Shown: positions 23,427 to 35,226, counted from the first letter of the stretch. The stretch is DNA of 64,000 bases from Hydractinia symbiolongicarpus (GCF_029227915.1 NC_079881.1:22545501-22609500); one strand, 5' to 3'. Translations and numbers: made by a program. Notes: generated from the letters alone by a model not told the origin.

Positions 23427-24956
23427 ATTGTGTTTTAGCTTTTCTTTTCTATCCGGCGGCCAAACTATGCTTAATATTGTTATTGAAACTCAGTATCTTC
23501 GTAAGTTTCATCAGTTTTACTCGACTACCAGTCTTTATTTTGTCACAAACGCGGTGTCAGATTATATTGCAGTTATAAGTTAGAGGCTAAAAAAGTTAGA
23601 AACAGGTTCAGATAAATTACATCATCTCCTGTATGGGTAAGTAGGGAATACTTGGGATCAAAATTAGAACAATTTCCCTAAGATTGGTCAATCACCTGTT
23701 TCGGAGCAGCATATAAGACTACACAAGAACAGTTTTGGAATAACTAGATTTCATGATTTCATTTGAGCATCACTTAATGTTTTAATTTACACATTTCTAT
23801 TAAGAAAATTGAATTCGAATATTGTTAAATGTCTCGTAGCCACAAATAGCCATAAGTACGTAGAAATTAGCAAGTTTATTTTCTGCCAATTTTTTTTTAA
23901 TCTTGGATTAAATAGATATAAATTTGTAGTGTAAATATTAAGAGTTGCACTCTCAATCAGAACTATTATGTATCTCTGAAGCCTTTTACCCAACGTTTAA
24001 ATTCTTTCTTAATTTCCGACTGTTTGACTTTGTTATACATCTGTTACATCCTCCACAGTCTTTTAGCATGCTGGCCACTGTGTTTCAGTGTACTTTTAGT
24101 GAGAATTGAATATATATACAACGAAATGGCTCGCAGAATCTATGCTGTATTTTTTCCGTAAGGAAGATTAGGCTCTAAGCTACAAAACCGTTTTCGGAGA
24201 CAGTATTTTCACGATGCTACAATAAAAAAAGAAAGAACTAAAACGTTCAGGCCACATTTTTTTAGTTCTAATTTTAAATTTCTTCTGCAAGTAAGTTGTA
24301 TTAACCCAATAAACTCAGTTTTAAAGCAAGAATTTTAGTGTGGCTGTTTGCTGGTTCTGTTAATTGTTTGTGTTTTTATAAGAGCATATTAATAAAATCT
24401 GACTTTGCATGTATCCAATTACTTTAAATCGTTTACTCCCAACCTTGTAAGGCTTCTTTTATAGCATAAAAGTTGAAAAAAACTAATGTAGCATTTGCCT
24501 TGTGAATGAAGTGAAGTAAATACCTTTACTTTGCTTTGTTGTTGTTGTTCTTTTAGTTGTTTTTAATCCAGAGTGTCGATTAATAAATGAATTTTATTAG
24601 TCAATAAGAACATCAAAACTTTCTTCTGAGATAGAATTTTGTATACAGTTTATGCTTTAATGCGCCCACTTCAACGATTTTGAGGCTTTCGCCGTGTTTG
24701 CTACTTGCATTTTTTGTCCTTCTGCGTATAACTGTCCATAAATCCCATTTCAAAATTCTGAAAAGTATCATTACTTATCTAAATCACTTGAAATTACATT
24801 TGATCAAACATCACATTTCATAACGTTCTAGTTATTTTTCAACATTTTTTTAATTTTCTGGTCTTTTTATTTACAATTTTTCGAAATCAAACAAGTCTGA
24901 ATGTTTTTATTGTAAAATGCTTAAAAATTCCGATAAATCTGAACTACAAACATCTA
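23427..24956. other. no gene; one R4 fragment
   Basis: An R4 remnant lies at about 23612-23690 (ATGGGTAAGTAGGG, then GATCAAAATTAGAACAATTT). The rest is AT-rich unique DNA with a (GTT)n run near 24538. Confidence 0.45.
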
Positions 24957-25277
24957 TTAACGCAAAGTAATATCAATTGTTTTTTTTCTATTTATATCAC
25001 ACGAAAATTTTCTGGCATGTATGCTGATGATCAAACTATTTCGAAGTAAGACACAACCAACGATATAAAGAGTAAGTAACAGACTGTATGTATTATATTC
25101 TATACCACATGACGTTTTTTCATATGCATGCAAATAGGTGATAAACAGTAGTACCAGGTTGTAACGTAAGATACGAAGCCAACACAGTTTATATGTTCCT
25201 TTACCCAGTGCACCAACAAATGATAATAATGCGGCGAATAATTCCGTTGACCATAAGCATTGCAAATCTGAGTGCAA
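24957..25277 (-). CDS. candidate membrane protein ORF, 106 aa
   Basis: An ATG-initiated minus-strand frame that is long for this composition. It has three hydrophobic stretches: ELFAALLSFVGALG (about 12-25), YNLVLLFITYLHAY (about 39-52) and YSLLLTLYIVGCVLL (about 64-78). The C-terminus is basic. No family is recognised. It may be a small multi-pass protein, one exon of a larger receptor-like protein, or chance. Frames rich in Leu and Ile are easy to obtain from AT-rich DNA. Confidence 0.25.
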   Translation of the reverse strand: MHSDLQCLWSTELFAALLSFVGALGKGTYKLCWLRILRYNLVLLFITYLHAYEKTSCGIEYNTYSLLLTLYIVGCVLLRNSLIISIHARKFSCDINRKKTIDITLR

Positions 25278-25996
25278 CCCTTTCTAGCATATTCACAGAT
25301 GTGGAAGAGGAAAATGTGATGTCAGTATCTGGGTGCAGTTACAAAATTTCGTTTTTGTAAGAAATTTAAAAGCCTTGTTATACATTTAGGATGGATGCAA
25401 AAACTTCCAGCAGCTGCTCTTAGTACTTCATACTCGGTTGATGCCAGAGAGAAGTCTCTATTAGATCGAACTAGAAGAAAAAAGTGATAACAGCTTTATA
25501 TTCCTCCAGAAGTTCATGTGCCTTCTCAGCCCCTTTGCTAACAGTTTCTCATGAAAAATAGGAAAGTTTCCGAAGTACGCTTTTGATAATTAGGAATTTT
25601 AATTTACAGTTTTTACTTCTAGTTCTGCTCTTATTGTCAATATTTTGCATTTGTCTATACTATAGCTATATGCTAATTAATATACCATAACATATTTTAA
25701 CAATAGAAAAATCATTTTTACTTTTTTTGCTGTTACTTTGGCTATAGGCCAGCTAATGTAGTTAGTGCAGCTAGCCAATGACGGACAGACAGCTAGCTAG
25801 TTTTTTTGTGCTTCTTTCCTAAGTTTTCCATTTAGTTTGTTCGTTAATTCGGTTATTTTAATATATATTTACATTGAAATTCATGATATGAAATTTATTA
25901 CAGTTTATCAAACCCTAAGCAACATGATGGTAAAAATTGGAATGTTGTATATTGTTTCACATAAAAAATTGTTTAAATTTTTAATTTTGTTTTTAG
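25278..25996. other. no gene; AGCTAG words
   Basis: AT-rich DNA with a cluster of GCTAGC words and GACGGACAGACAG at about 25745-25800. The latter resembles the tract inside Helitron 5' ends but lacks the rest of a terminus. Confidence 0.35.
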
Positions 25997-26187
25997 TTGG
26001 AAGAGAAAGCGAGTCAATATTGTTGAGATATAGCAACAAACAGAAAGCAGTAGCTGTCGCTTCAAATATTGGGAGAGTTAAGAAATCCGTAGCCACTGTT
26101 AAAAAGGAAAAAACGAAGGAACAATATCTTTGCATGTTGAGAAAATCGAGGAACATATTCTCCCTCATCCTTACACACGGCATATGA
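25997..26187 (+). CDS. candidate terminal exon
   Basis: Follows a TTTTGTTTTTAG acceptor and stays open to a TGA. In the open frame it begins GRESESILLRYSNKQKAVAV and continues SVATVKKEKTKEQYLCMLRK, so it is basic and alpha-helix-like. The open frame also runs upstream through the acceptor without a stop (from 25837), but that upstream part is AT-driven. No partner exon with matching phase was found. The function is unknown. Confidence 0.25.
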
Positions 26188-26228
26188 GTGTTGTAGCAAT
26201 CGGTATGAACGGACACGGAAGTTCTTGC

Positions 26229-26370
26229 GTGTAATATTCAGAGCTTAAAACGCTGATGAAATAATGTATAGGAATATGCACTTTTGATGAATTTATAAGG
26301 AGATAGCTCTTGAAATGGTGATTAAGAAAATGACCAGTTTGTTCCGAAGAGACCAAGCTTCATGAAATTG
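26229..26370 (+). repeat. dispersed repeat R5, copy 1
   Basis: Shares a colinear series of blocks with 46912-47040: GTAATAYNYAGAGCTTAAAA, GCGCTTTTGATGAA or its CACTTTTGATGAA variant, AACATGACCAGTTT or AAAATGACCAGTTT, and GAAATTGGTC. It is noncoding and the element class is unknown. Confidence 0.65.
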
Positions 26371-26407
26371 GTCAATACACAAAAATATATATAAAGTATA
26401 TAAAGTA

Positions 26408-26756
26408 TATTATTATTATTATTATTATTATTAAACATATATTTGGCATCCATAATTTACAAATGGTTCTTCTGCCTACAAAAAAATAAAAACTATAAAA
26501 ATCTATAAAATCTATAAGATCAGTAAAAAAATATATTGAATCTAAGTGCATAATGAAATAAATGGGCTCACAGAGTACGAAATGGTGCCGGTAGAGTAAG
26601 TAGACACATTGAACAAGAAAAAAAAAAAAAAAAAAAGAAGAGACTAATTAAAATAAATAAATTGATGGCACCGATGTAAGGACACACAAAAAAGGTAGAA
26701 CTATAATGAAAAGATGGGGGGGAAATAGGTAGCCTACATGCATAGAGTTATTCACA
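26408..26756 (-). mobile_element. 3' tail of the minus-strand LINE, with (TAA)n end
   Basis: Downstream of the RT stop codon on the minus strand lies about 350 bp of 3' untranslated sequence that ends in an (ATT)n tract at about 26408-26435, that is (TAA)n in the element's orientation. A microsatellite tail is common in CR1/L2-type LINEs. A 19-base A run at 26618-26636 (poly-T in the element) lies inside it and is unexplained. Confidence 0.6.
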
Positions 26757-28403
26757 TTATTTGGATAAAAGTTTGCACAAAGCACTATCGTGTAAAAATA
26801 ATTTGACTTTTTTGATAAATTCTTTATGGTTGACAACGGAACGAATATTGCCAGGAAGATCATTAAACAACGCTGATGAGCAATCCATAAACGTTTTTCG
26901 GAATGTGTCGCTTTGTAGTTTATTTTTGTTTTCTGCATCAGATCGCAGGCTTCGACCATTTTTGTACCATTTCAGTGTAAGGTATTCAGGTGAGCATTCG
27001 TCATACAACCCCTTGTGTGCCAGTTTTAGTATCGATAAATTTACACGCTCTTGCACTGGCAGCCATTTCAGTATTACTAACACATCGTTAGTGGAAGCAT
27101 ATCTCTGAAGAACAAAGCTGGCAGCGACATTTAGAACTCTTTGTAACCTTTTCATTTGATATTGTGGAATATTATTATAGACAAGATTTCCGTAGTCTAT
27201 CTTTGATAATATCAGTGCTTCAGCGAGATTCTTTCTCACGTGAAAAGGTGCCAAACGTTTCAATCGCTTTAATGTCGAAATCGTAGCGTATGATGATCTA
27301 ATGATGTTATTCACATGTGTAGACCACGTCATATGTTCATCGAATGTTATGCCCAGTATTTTGAGAGAGGATACCCGCTCAATCTCAGCACCATTACTAT
27401 GGAATTTGAATAAGTTACTGAAGTTTAAATTGTTTATACAGCTTAACTGGCTTGTCGAGTACATAATTGATTTTGTCTTTATGGAATTAAACATCAGATT
27501 GTTTATCTTTGACCATGTTGTTATTTGGTTAATGTCACTTTGAAGCTTTGCTGTTGCGATATCCATTTCTTTTAGTTTGAAGTGTATGTAAAGATTTGTG
27601 TCATCTGCGTACTGGATAGAATTACACGACGAATTCAACGATAGGTCAGAGACATAGATGTTGAACAAGATCGGACCAAGAATAGATCCCTGGGGAACAC
27701 CGTATTTGATCAGCAAGGTATCCGATTTTTTGTCATCAATTTGCACAAACTGCTGGCGATTTGACAAATAGTTAGAGATCAAATTGATGAATGCAGGAGA
27801 CATTTGGAGTTTCTTCAACTTATTAATCAGAACGTCATATTTCACAGTATCAAATGCTTTGGAGTAATCTGCTGACACTGATAAAGTTACTTCACCTCTT
27901 TGCATAGCCTTCAAAATGTCGTCCTTTAATTTTAAGAGTATCGTGATGCACGAGTGACCTTTGCGAAAACCAGATTGAGTTGAAGCGTAAATGTTATATC
28001 TATCAATGAAGTCACAGAGCTGTGATAAAATGACTTTCTCATATACTTTCGACAGTACAGGAAGTATTGATATTGGACGAAAATCTTCTAGTTGTGAAGC
28101 ACCTGGAACTTTAGGTACCGGACAGATACGTGATTTCTTCCAGCATGTTGGAAATACGTTTGCATCGATGCAGTTATTCAAGATCTTTGTTAGGACTGGC
28201 GACAATTGGGCTGCGACTGGTTTTATGAATTTCGCTGGTATGTTATCACCACCAGTAGAGCAATCACTTCTCAATGAATTCAAATGTTTGAGAACATCCT
28301 CTTGGGTAGCGTGACGAAGGTCAAATAAATCCATTGCCGGTACAGTGTAAGGAAAATGTAGCCAGTTTTTATTTGCAAAATCGCGAATATTTTTACTGAA
28401 CAA
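26757..28403 (-). CDS. CR1/L2-like LINE reverse transcriptase, intact frame
   Basis: A 548-residue frame for a non-LTR retrotransposon reverse transcriptase. Visible motifs are RPISILP (about 109-115), QSGFRKGHSC (143-152), SADYSKAFDTV with the first catalytic Asp (177-187), GVPQGSILGP (235-244) and YADD with the catalytic Asp pair (265-268). A thumb and C-terminal region follow. The polymerase core looks complete with no frame break over 1.6 kb, so this is a fairly young insertion. The endonuclease domain expected upstream is absent, so the copy is 5'-truncated near 28430. It lies head-to-head with another LINE on the plus strand. Confidence 0.9.
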   Translation of the reverse strand: MFSKNIRDFANKNWLHFPYTVPAMDLFDLRHATQEDVLKHLNSLRSDCSTGGDNIPAKFIKPVAAQLSPVLTKILNNCIDANVFPTCWKKSRICPVPKVPGASQLEDFRPISILPVLSKVYEKVILSQLCDFIDRYNIYASTQSGFRKGHSCITILLKLKDDILKAMQRGEVTLSVSADYSKAFDTVKYDVLINKLKKLQMSPAFINLISNYLSNRQQFVQIDDKKSDTLLIKYGVPQGSILGPILFNIYVSDLSLNSSCNSIQYADDTNLYIHFKLKEMDIATAKLQSDINQITTWSKINNLMFNSIKTKSIMYSTSQLSCINNLNFSNLFKFHSNGAEIERVSSLKILGITFDEHMTWSTHVNNIIRSSYATISTLKRLKRLAPFHVRKNLAEALILSKIDYGNLVYNNIPQYQMKRLQRVLNVAASFVLQRYASTNDVLVILKWLPVQERVNLSILKLAHKGLYDECSPEYLTLKWYKNGRSLRSDAENKNKLQSDTFRKTFMDCSSALFNDLPGNIRSVVNHKEFIKKVKLFLHDSALCKLLSK

Positions 28404-28509
28404 TGCTAAAATTATCTCACAGAAATGTGCAACTTTAACTTAATTTTTTTTCAATCGGCGTGCAATATTTTACAACATAATTATATATAAGATAAGGCAA
28501 GATATTCCA

Positions 28510-29987
28510 TCCCGACCCATTACCTGTAAATTTCAAAACCATGCAGAATACTTATTAGTGGAAATAAATCTGCGGAAACAAAAGTGGTTCCTCTGTTGCG
28601 TATACAACCCTCATAAACAAAATTTGAAAAAACATTTGCAATATATTGAAGAGGAACTTGCTAAACATTCTGCTACTTATGACAATCTTCTTGTGATCGG
28701 TGATTTCAATGCTGAACCAAGCGAATTCCACTTTCTGATTTTGCAAAAATGTATGGTTTGCATAACCTTGTAAAAGAGCCTACTTGTTTTAAAAGCCAAT
28801 GCAACCCAACTTGCATCGACTTGATCCTTACTAACAAATCATCAAGCTTTCAACACACTAATGTTGTGGAAACAGGCTTATCTGACTTCCACAAGATGAC
28901 TGTGACTTTTATGAAAACTAAATTTAAAAAGGGTAAACCGAACATACAACAATATAGGGACTACAAAAAATTTGACCATGAAACTTTCCGGGGGGACCTT
29001 TTTAAATCGTTAAATGAAACCGATTTCTTAGGTATTGATCTTGAAGCATCTTTGAACAAAGTCATGAACACTCTTAATATACATGCTCCAAAGAAAACGA
29101 AATATTTTAGAACCAACCAAGCACCTTTTATGAATAAAGAGTTAAATAAGGCAATAATAACTAGATCTAGACTAAGAAATAAATACTTAAAAAACAAAAG
29201 CGATGAAAATAAAACTGCTTTTAAAAAGCAAAGAAATAAATGTGTCAAACTAGTACAAAAAAGTAAAGAAACCTACTTTAACAATTTAGAGATTAAAAGT
29301 GTTACAGATAATAAAAAATTCTGGAACACAGTTAAACCTTGCTTTACTGAGAAAGTCAAAAACAAAGAGCTGATAACATTAGTTGAAAATGGAAAAACTA
29401 TCACTGATGACCTTGAAATAGCATCGATTTTCAATGATTATTTTTGCAACCTTGTTCCCAATCTTAGAATCAAGCTAAATGAAAATCCACAAAATGATAA
29501 TATTTTTAATGATAAATCTATTGAGACCTCGTTATCGAAATTTGCTAATCATCCAAGTGTTGTCAAAATCAAACAGTTTTATGGCGAGTCTGGTAAAAAG
29601 CTTTCTTTTAGACGAGTCAGCCTATCTGATGTTACAAAAAAAATTAAAGATTTGGATAAAAATAAAACTACACAGCAGTCTGACATTCCAACGAAAATAA
29701 TACAGGAAAATTCTGACATTTTTGGAAATGTTTTGTGCAATAGCATAAATTATAACATCGACCAATCCAATTTTCCAAAAAGCCTTAAGAACGCAGACGT
29801 GATTCCAGTTTTCAAAAAGGAGGACCGTACGGACAAGTGTAACTACCGCCCGGTCAGTATACTGCCTAATATCTCTAAGATATTCGAAAAATGCTTATAC
29901 GAACAAATTGAAGCTTTTTTTCAACCTATTTTTAACAAGCAGCAGTGTAGTTTTCGGAGAGGTTTTAGTACGCAGCAATGCCTTATA
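28510..29987 (+). pseudogene. LINE with EN and N-terminal RT, broken
   Basis: The 5' part encodes the end of an apurinic-type endonuclease: EINLRKQKWFLCCVYNPH, then VIGDFNAEPSE. After a frameshift at about 28728 it continues GLHNLVKEPTCF, CIDLILTN and GLSDFHK. The linker and RT fingers follow (VIPVFKKEDR, NYRPVSILPNISKIFEK, FRRGFSTQQCLIAM). Homology stops at about 29987, where an inverted fragment of a different reverse transcriptase begins. The missing RT centre (roughly the first catalytic Asp motif to just before the second) is not found elsewhere. The C-terminal part resumes at 33258. This is a Jockey/CR1-superfamily type LINE. Confidence 0.85.
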
Positions 29988-31445
29988 GCAATGGATGTTG
30001 GTTCCCCGGAAGCTTTCCATGGCGTTGGCCAAATTTAATTCTTTGTCGATTAGCTAAGATTTTTTTGGTTGAGAGAAGTAACCAAAATGAGGTCCTTGAG
30101 TTGCAAGGTTATCCCACCAGGTTTGTACTGATCTGCGCTTCCCTGTTGCAGTTATGTCGTAAGCATAGGCGGCCATCTGGTCCTGTTCCACCATGATTGA
30201 CATGAGTTCGTCCAGGGGAGGTTTTATTCCCGTAGCGTAGACTGCCATGCCGATCGGATAACTTTGAGTTGTTCCCTCTTTTGAACTTAGCTCTACGCCC
30301 CCAATAACAAATCACCTGGCTGGTGCGGTAGCAATTCGAAACATAGTTTGCAAAGACTAGGCATACCACTTTGACGTTGTGTAGGAGGGCTTGTCGATTA
30401 ATGTTGTTGAACGCATTTGATGCATCTACCAAGAGAACTGCCTCTGCTTCTTCACTTTCAAACACTCTCGTCATAGCGTGGACTGCGGCCTCTTCTCCTG
30501 CTTTTTTGCCAAGAACACATCTGCACTCTACAGCTCAAAGCAATGATGTCTTTCTTGATCACCGCCATCACCGTTTTACCACATATTCTCAGCAGTACTT
30601 CACCGACTATGATTGGTCAGACACCTAGTTGCTTGTCTAACAGGACAAGTCTGCACGCAATGAAAGCTTCAAGGGATTTGTCACTGAGACTTTCCGTACA
30701 AAGACTCTTGGTTGCATTCGCTATCGCGATCCTAAGACTTTACCACATTCACCGTACATTCTTTATGTCAGGATTCTTCTCCATCCCTGTGAATCTAAAC
30801 CCGATGCTCAAGAGCCTCCTTTGGTTTCGAGTGCTGCTTTCATGACCAGTGATTCGTCAATCGCCTCAAACACTATCGGGTTCACTCTTTCGCAAGGACC
30901 TCCCAAATTGTTGTTTTCGTTTGCGTCTTTTGCTTTGGGGTGTTTGTTTCGTAGTAGACTGATGGTTTCGTCGTTTAAAGGCAGTATCCCACCTCGCATG
31001 TTGTTCGTCATGATCTTGATAGCGCCATTCACGTCACCTCTCTGCATATTTTTTAAACATTTTCGAGACCGTTTAGATGTCTCTTCTGTCTGTTGTTTTT
31101 GGCAGCCTTGATTGAATCGTAGCTGCTTCGTCTATAAGGTCTGCAATGTTCCCCTGGTGCCATATCTTCATCGCCTTTCCAATGATTCTTTATGGTCCTT
31201 CGCTTTTCAGGTCCTGCTTTTTTTTTGCAGAAGCAGGGCGAGCATGATATGGATACCTTTCAATGGGACAACTCAGGGGGGACTCTTTTCCGTCCATGCG
31301 TTCGTTCGTTAGTCGAGTTACTTCTCTGATGAAATCTTTTCCTGCTCCTCCACTGGGTAGTTTGAACAGGTTTCGGCGCCAGAACACGATCTTCTCGTAG
31401 CTATCTTCAACCACACTAACACTGTTAGTTGGAACACTAACAGTA
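29988..31445 (-). pseudogene. inverted fragment of a second RT family
   Basis: On the minus strand, reading from 31445 down, the blocks appear in order: KIVFWRRNLFKLPSG (about 31395-31350), GDVNGAIKIMTNNM and GGILPLNDETISLL (31040-30970), FEAIDESLVMKAA, FIACRLV, EAEAVLLVDASNAFNNINRQ with the first Asp motif (about 30445-30385), a GTTQGDP-like region, and WWDNLATQGPHFGY (about 30120-30080). It ends FRGTNI at 29990. Frameshifts and stops break it. The usual F/Y-A-D-D box is replaced by AYAYDI, so it would be inactive. I know proteins with these blocks from cnidarian and fish genomes as repeat-encoded RTs but do not assign a clade. Confidence 0.75.
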
Positions 31446-33257
31446 CGTCATAAAGAGAAAAAATTGGCAGAAATAAGTTTCTGCTAATGTCAGCACTTTT
31501 TGTTTAAAATTATCGAACCTTTAAAATGCCACTATTTGCTTATTTCTAAAGCGAACTTTTACATTCTGTTTAATGTCTCAAAGTTTTCCTGTTTTCATCA
31601 AATAATTTTACACCTTTTTCTTTGATAATTCTGTCAACTAGTATTGGGTTAGTAAAGTTCGGTGACAAGTAGACACTTCTCGGGACTATAGTATCACCAG
31701 GAGATACATTTAAAGTCCATTCCAATTAGGAGATACATTTACAGTCCATTCAAATGGTAACTTAGTGCCATTTAGTATAGTGACCCCATCAGTTAAAATT
31801 AAAAATAAAGGTATGACTAAATGAAAAGGAATAAAATAAGAAATAAATTTATTAGCACTGCCGGTAGAGAGATTGGTATTAAGCGCCTGAATTTTTTTTG
31901 AATTGGCATAACTGTTTTTAACTGTTTTTTGTTGTTGTGACTCTTTCTTGTTTCAACTAGGGCTGGAAACAACATTTTGGAAAAAAAATTATATCTTGCA
32001 TAGGTATTTTCCAGACGGGGTAATTTTTAGCAAACTTTAAATAGTGTTGAAATGCATCCACGAAGTTATGTAATTATTTATTACATGTATGTTTTTCCTT
32101 AAATCTGTTTAACACCAAAGTAGTTTTGCCCCCAACAACCGCTGCTATGCTAGAACAAGAGTCCCCAGTTACAATATGGTTAAATTTATGAAGTCTCCTT
32201 TGGGTTTAAAAAGCTTTAAGGGACTTAATAATGAAAAACACCACAACGTGAATTCATTAAAATCAAACTTAAAATAAACATTACAAAATTTGAAACTCCT
32301 TTTTCGTCTACTGCACGTAGTCTCTCCTTGCAACCAAGCAATAAGAATATTTATAAGAGTAAGAATTTTCAACACCAAAGTGTAAGATTCAAAAACCTAA
32401 AACATTCAGCGCTATCTCTGTCAAAATAAAGAGATCAGAATTTTTCTTCCATATACAAGAAATGGATGAAAATCATGCGAAAATGAAGGTCAGTTATATA
32501 GAGCATTTATAAGTACATATTGAGACGAACTGATCGCCTAAGACAAAGAGTTTATTTGAATTACTAATATTTCGCTATTATACCTAGAAGACACACATTG
32601 GTTTCTTCCTTTTTGATATGGGAGATGACGGCAAATAAAAACATGTTATCGCTGAGCGTTTTTGACCAGATATGCAGATTTTTTACATTTTATCAAAACC
32701 TGTTGACATCTGGAAGTGGGACAATGGAGGGAGTCACTTATGTATCTCTCTCTCCTCATTTTTGCGACATTAGTTTAGTTTTTTTATATTTAGCGAAGGG
32801 GAAGATGATCTTTGACAGGAAAGTTGCAATTTTTGTTTTGAATCTGAAGGATGACAAAAATGTGCATATTTGTTTATGAAATGGTCAATAATTAGTTTTA
32901 GTCAGAAAACTATTTTGTCATCAAAATTTTAGCTGTTGAAAAATTTAACTAACTTATATTCTTATAAATTATATTTTTATTAATTTTAAAAATTGTTTTG
33001 TCGGTAATTCTTTGTTCTATATTCAGACAGTTGTATCATCTTATTTTTGAAAAACAAGAATGTTGCATATTTCTATAATGGCATTTCTTTGACCTCTCCG
33101 TAAATCGTTAGGAGCAAAAGGGTTGTTTAATCAAAAAATCTCATTATCAAATAAAATAAATTAATAAATTTATTTATATATTTAAGTTATTTAATTACCC
33201 GTATTAATAAATTAAGTGATTCAGATAAATGCATAATTATATTAATACTTTTTTTTG
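31446..33257. other. unassigned DNA inside the LINE gap
   Basis: Nothing recognisable separates the inverted RT fragment from the resumed LINE. There is a 29-bp tandem duplication (AGGAGATACATTTA) at about 31699-31755. The 93-codon plus-strand frame at 32598-32879 has a GC-richer centre but no family. It may be part of an old element. Confidence 0.4.
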
Positions 33258-34510
33258 ATTTATATTAATGATTTTCCTAAAAACATTGTATCTGAATCCA
33301 AACTGTTTGCTGAGGACACATCTATATTTTCTACTGTTTATGACATTACAAAGTCTAGCATAGACCTAAATAATGATCTTTCTACTGTTAAAAAGTGGGC
33401 TTTTCAATGAACGATGGCTTTCAACCCTGATCCTAGCAAACAAGCTACAGAGGTAATTTTTTCCCGCAAAAAGAAGTCCATTAACCATCCTCCTTTATAT
33501 TTAATGACTCTACCGTAGTATCTTTGCCAACACAGAAACATCCCGGATTAATTCTTGATAATAAACTTAGTTTTGATCATCATTTGAATGAGAAGATATG
33601 TAAGGCTAACAAAGGTATATTGCTTATAAAAAGACTTCATAATTATCTTCCACGGCAGTCATTATTGTGTATTTATAAGTCATTTATTAGACCACATCTT
33701 GATTACGCAGATGTAATATATGACCAGCCACATAATGACAGTTTCTGCGATAAGATAGAATCTGTCCAATACAATGCTGCTCTTGCTAATACTAAGGTTA
33801 TCAAAGGTACTTTTCGCGAGCGTCTCTATCAAGAACTTGGTCTTGAGAGCCTTAGCAACAGGCGTTGGTATCGCAGACTTGTTTTCTTTTTTAATATTGT
33901 ATCCCCTCACCTGGCTATCTAGGTTCATTTGCTTCCCTTGAAGCAAAGTTCCTATGATCAGGCTAGAAGTAATTTGTTTTGGAATTTCAAAGCCAATATT
34001 GAATATTTTAAGAATTCTTTTTTCCCGTACACAGTAAATGAGTGGAATAAACTTGGGCCCGATTTGAAAAACTTACTATCAATCTCGAAATTTAAAACAG
34101 GTCTTCTTAATTTTATTAGGCTAAAAATGCGTCCTGTGTAAAAAACCCAAGATCCTCGTGGACTAACACTATTAACCCGATTGCGCGTAAACTTTAGTCA
34201 CCTTAGAGAGCATAAATTCAGACATAATTTTCGCGATACCCTAAATCCTCTTTGCAGTTGTCGTCTTGAAATCGAGACTTCTAAACACTATCTCTTGCGC
34301 TGTTCTTTTTACACGCATATAAGAAAAACACTCATTGACAATATCAAAAATACCATAGGTCCAATATCAGACCTCTCGGATTATAAACTAGTCAATTTAC
34401 TTCTCTATGGCAATGATATTTATAATACAGAACAAAATTGTTTTGTACTAAAAACCACTACTGTTTTTCTAAAGTCTTCTGAAAGATTTGATGTTCCATT
34501 ATTATAAATA
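33258..34510 (+). pseudogene. LINE C-terminal RT and zinc-knuckle region
   Basis: Continues the LINE broken at 29987. It starts YINDFPKNI, then FAEDTS, where the second Asp of the usual FADD box is Glu-Asp, so the catalytic box is damaged. After stops, it continues HPGLILDNKLSFDHH, RLHNYLPRQSLL and YKSFIRPHLDYADVIYDQ (33524-33922). Then come FFPYTVNEWNKL (34021-34056), LREHKFRHNF, NPLCSC and HYLLRC (34200-34310). The CSC...H...C end is a typical C-terminal knuckle of such elements. It ends at TAA near 34505, with 3' untranslated sequence after it. Confidence 0.85.
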
Positions 34511-34670
34511 AACCCCTCAACCTCGTCACCAGTATTTTTTTTAATTTTCTCACAGTTTTATTGTCTAATTTATGTGCAGTACCCTACAGATAGGTTTTTC
34601 TATCGTGGGGTATGAAGAGTTTTGTATTCGCCCTCTTTTAGTTTTGTAATTTTGTGTTTGAATATCTATA
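34511..34670 (+). mobile_element. 3' untranslated part of the LINE
   Basis: Sequence following the LINE stop codon, beginning AATAAACCCCTCAACCTCG. No microsatellite or A tail marks a clean end before the next element-like terminus at 34671. Confidence 0.4.
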
Positions 34671-34722
34671 TAATAATACGCCAGTTTCGTGTGTCTGTAA
34701 CAGGCAAAGTGGATGTGTTGCT
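34671..34722 (+). mobile_element. element terminus, left member of an inverted pair
   Basis: TATATAATAATACGCCAGTT, then CGTGTGTCTGTAACAGGCAA. The inverted copy at about 37880-37927 matches over about 45 bp with few differences. The TCTATAT start resembles the Helitron 5' ends of this window. The pair could be two separate insertions or the ends of one 3.26-kb unit. Confidence 0.55.
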
Positions 34723-35226
34723 TTTTCTAAAAAAAAAAACAGCCGCGGTAACATGTCACTTTTGCTGAACTTTTATTTTTATTCTCTTTTTTGTGTGCTT
34801 TTTCAAATTGATTTAAATACGGTTAATTTATTTTATTTTTCTCATAAAAACCATTGTGATGTAAACTTTATTACACGAAAGTCACGGGTAATTAATTTTT
34901 ATTATTCCCTTTAAGCACGTGTCTATTGTCTATTGTTATATGAAAAACATTAGTTTTATTTATTCCCGCTTGAATGGAATTAACAACAAAACGTTTTGTT
35001 TCTGAAACACATACGGCCGAGCTCTTTGGGAAACTATAGAAATATCATAAAGGTAAGTCTACACTTTTATTTTTGTTAATGTACACAAACATAAAAATGG
35101 TAGGCAGATGCTCCTCTGATGAATGGATGCTATTCTGAAACAAACGTTCGTTGTCTGGCACTTTGGTTAAATATAAGTAAATAATGATAAAAATTACCAA
35201 GGAAATTAAAAAGCACAACGATAAAG
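34723..35226. other. no gene seen
   Basis: AT-rich DNA. A minus-strand frame of about 30 codons after a TTTGTTTCAG acceptor (about 35145 down) reads NSIHSSEEHLPTIF, but it has no in-phase partner. Confidence 0.35.

Noticed and set aside
26761-28314. several plus-strand frames of 70-115 codons
   Set aside because: Antisense shadows of the intact LINE reverse transcriptase.
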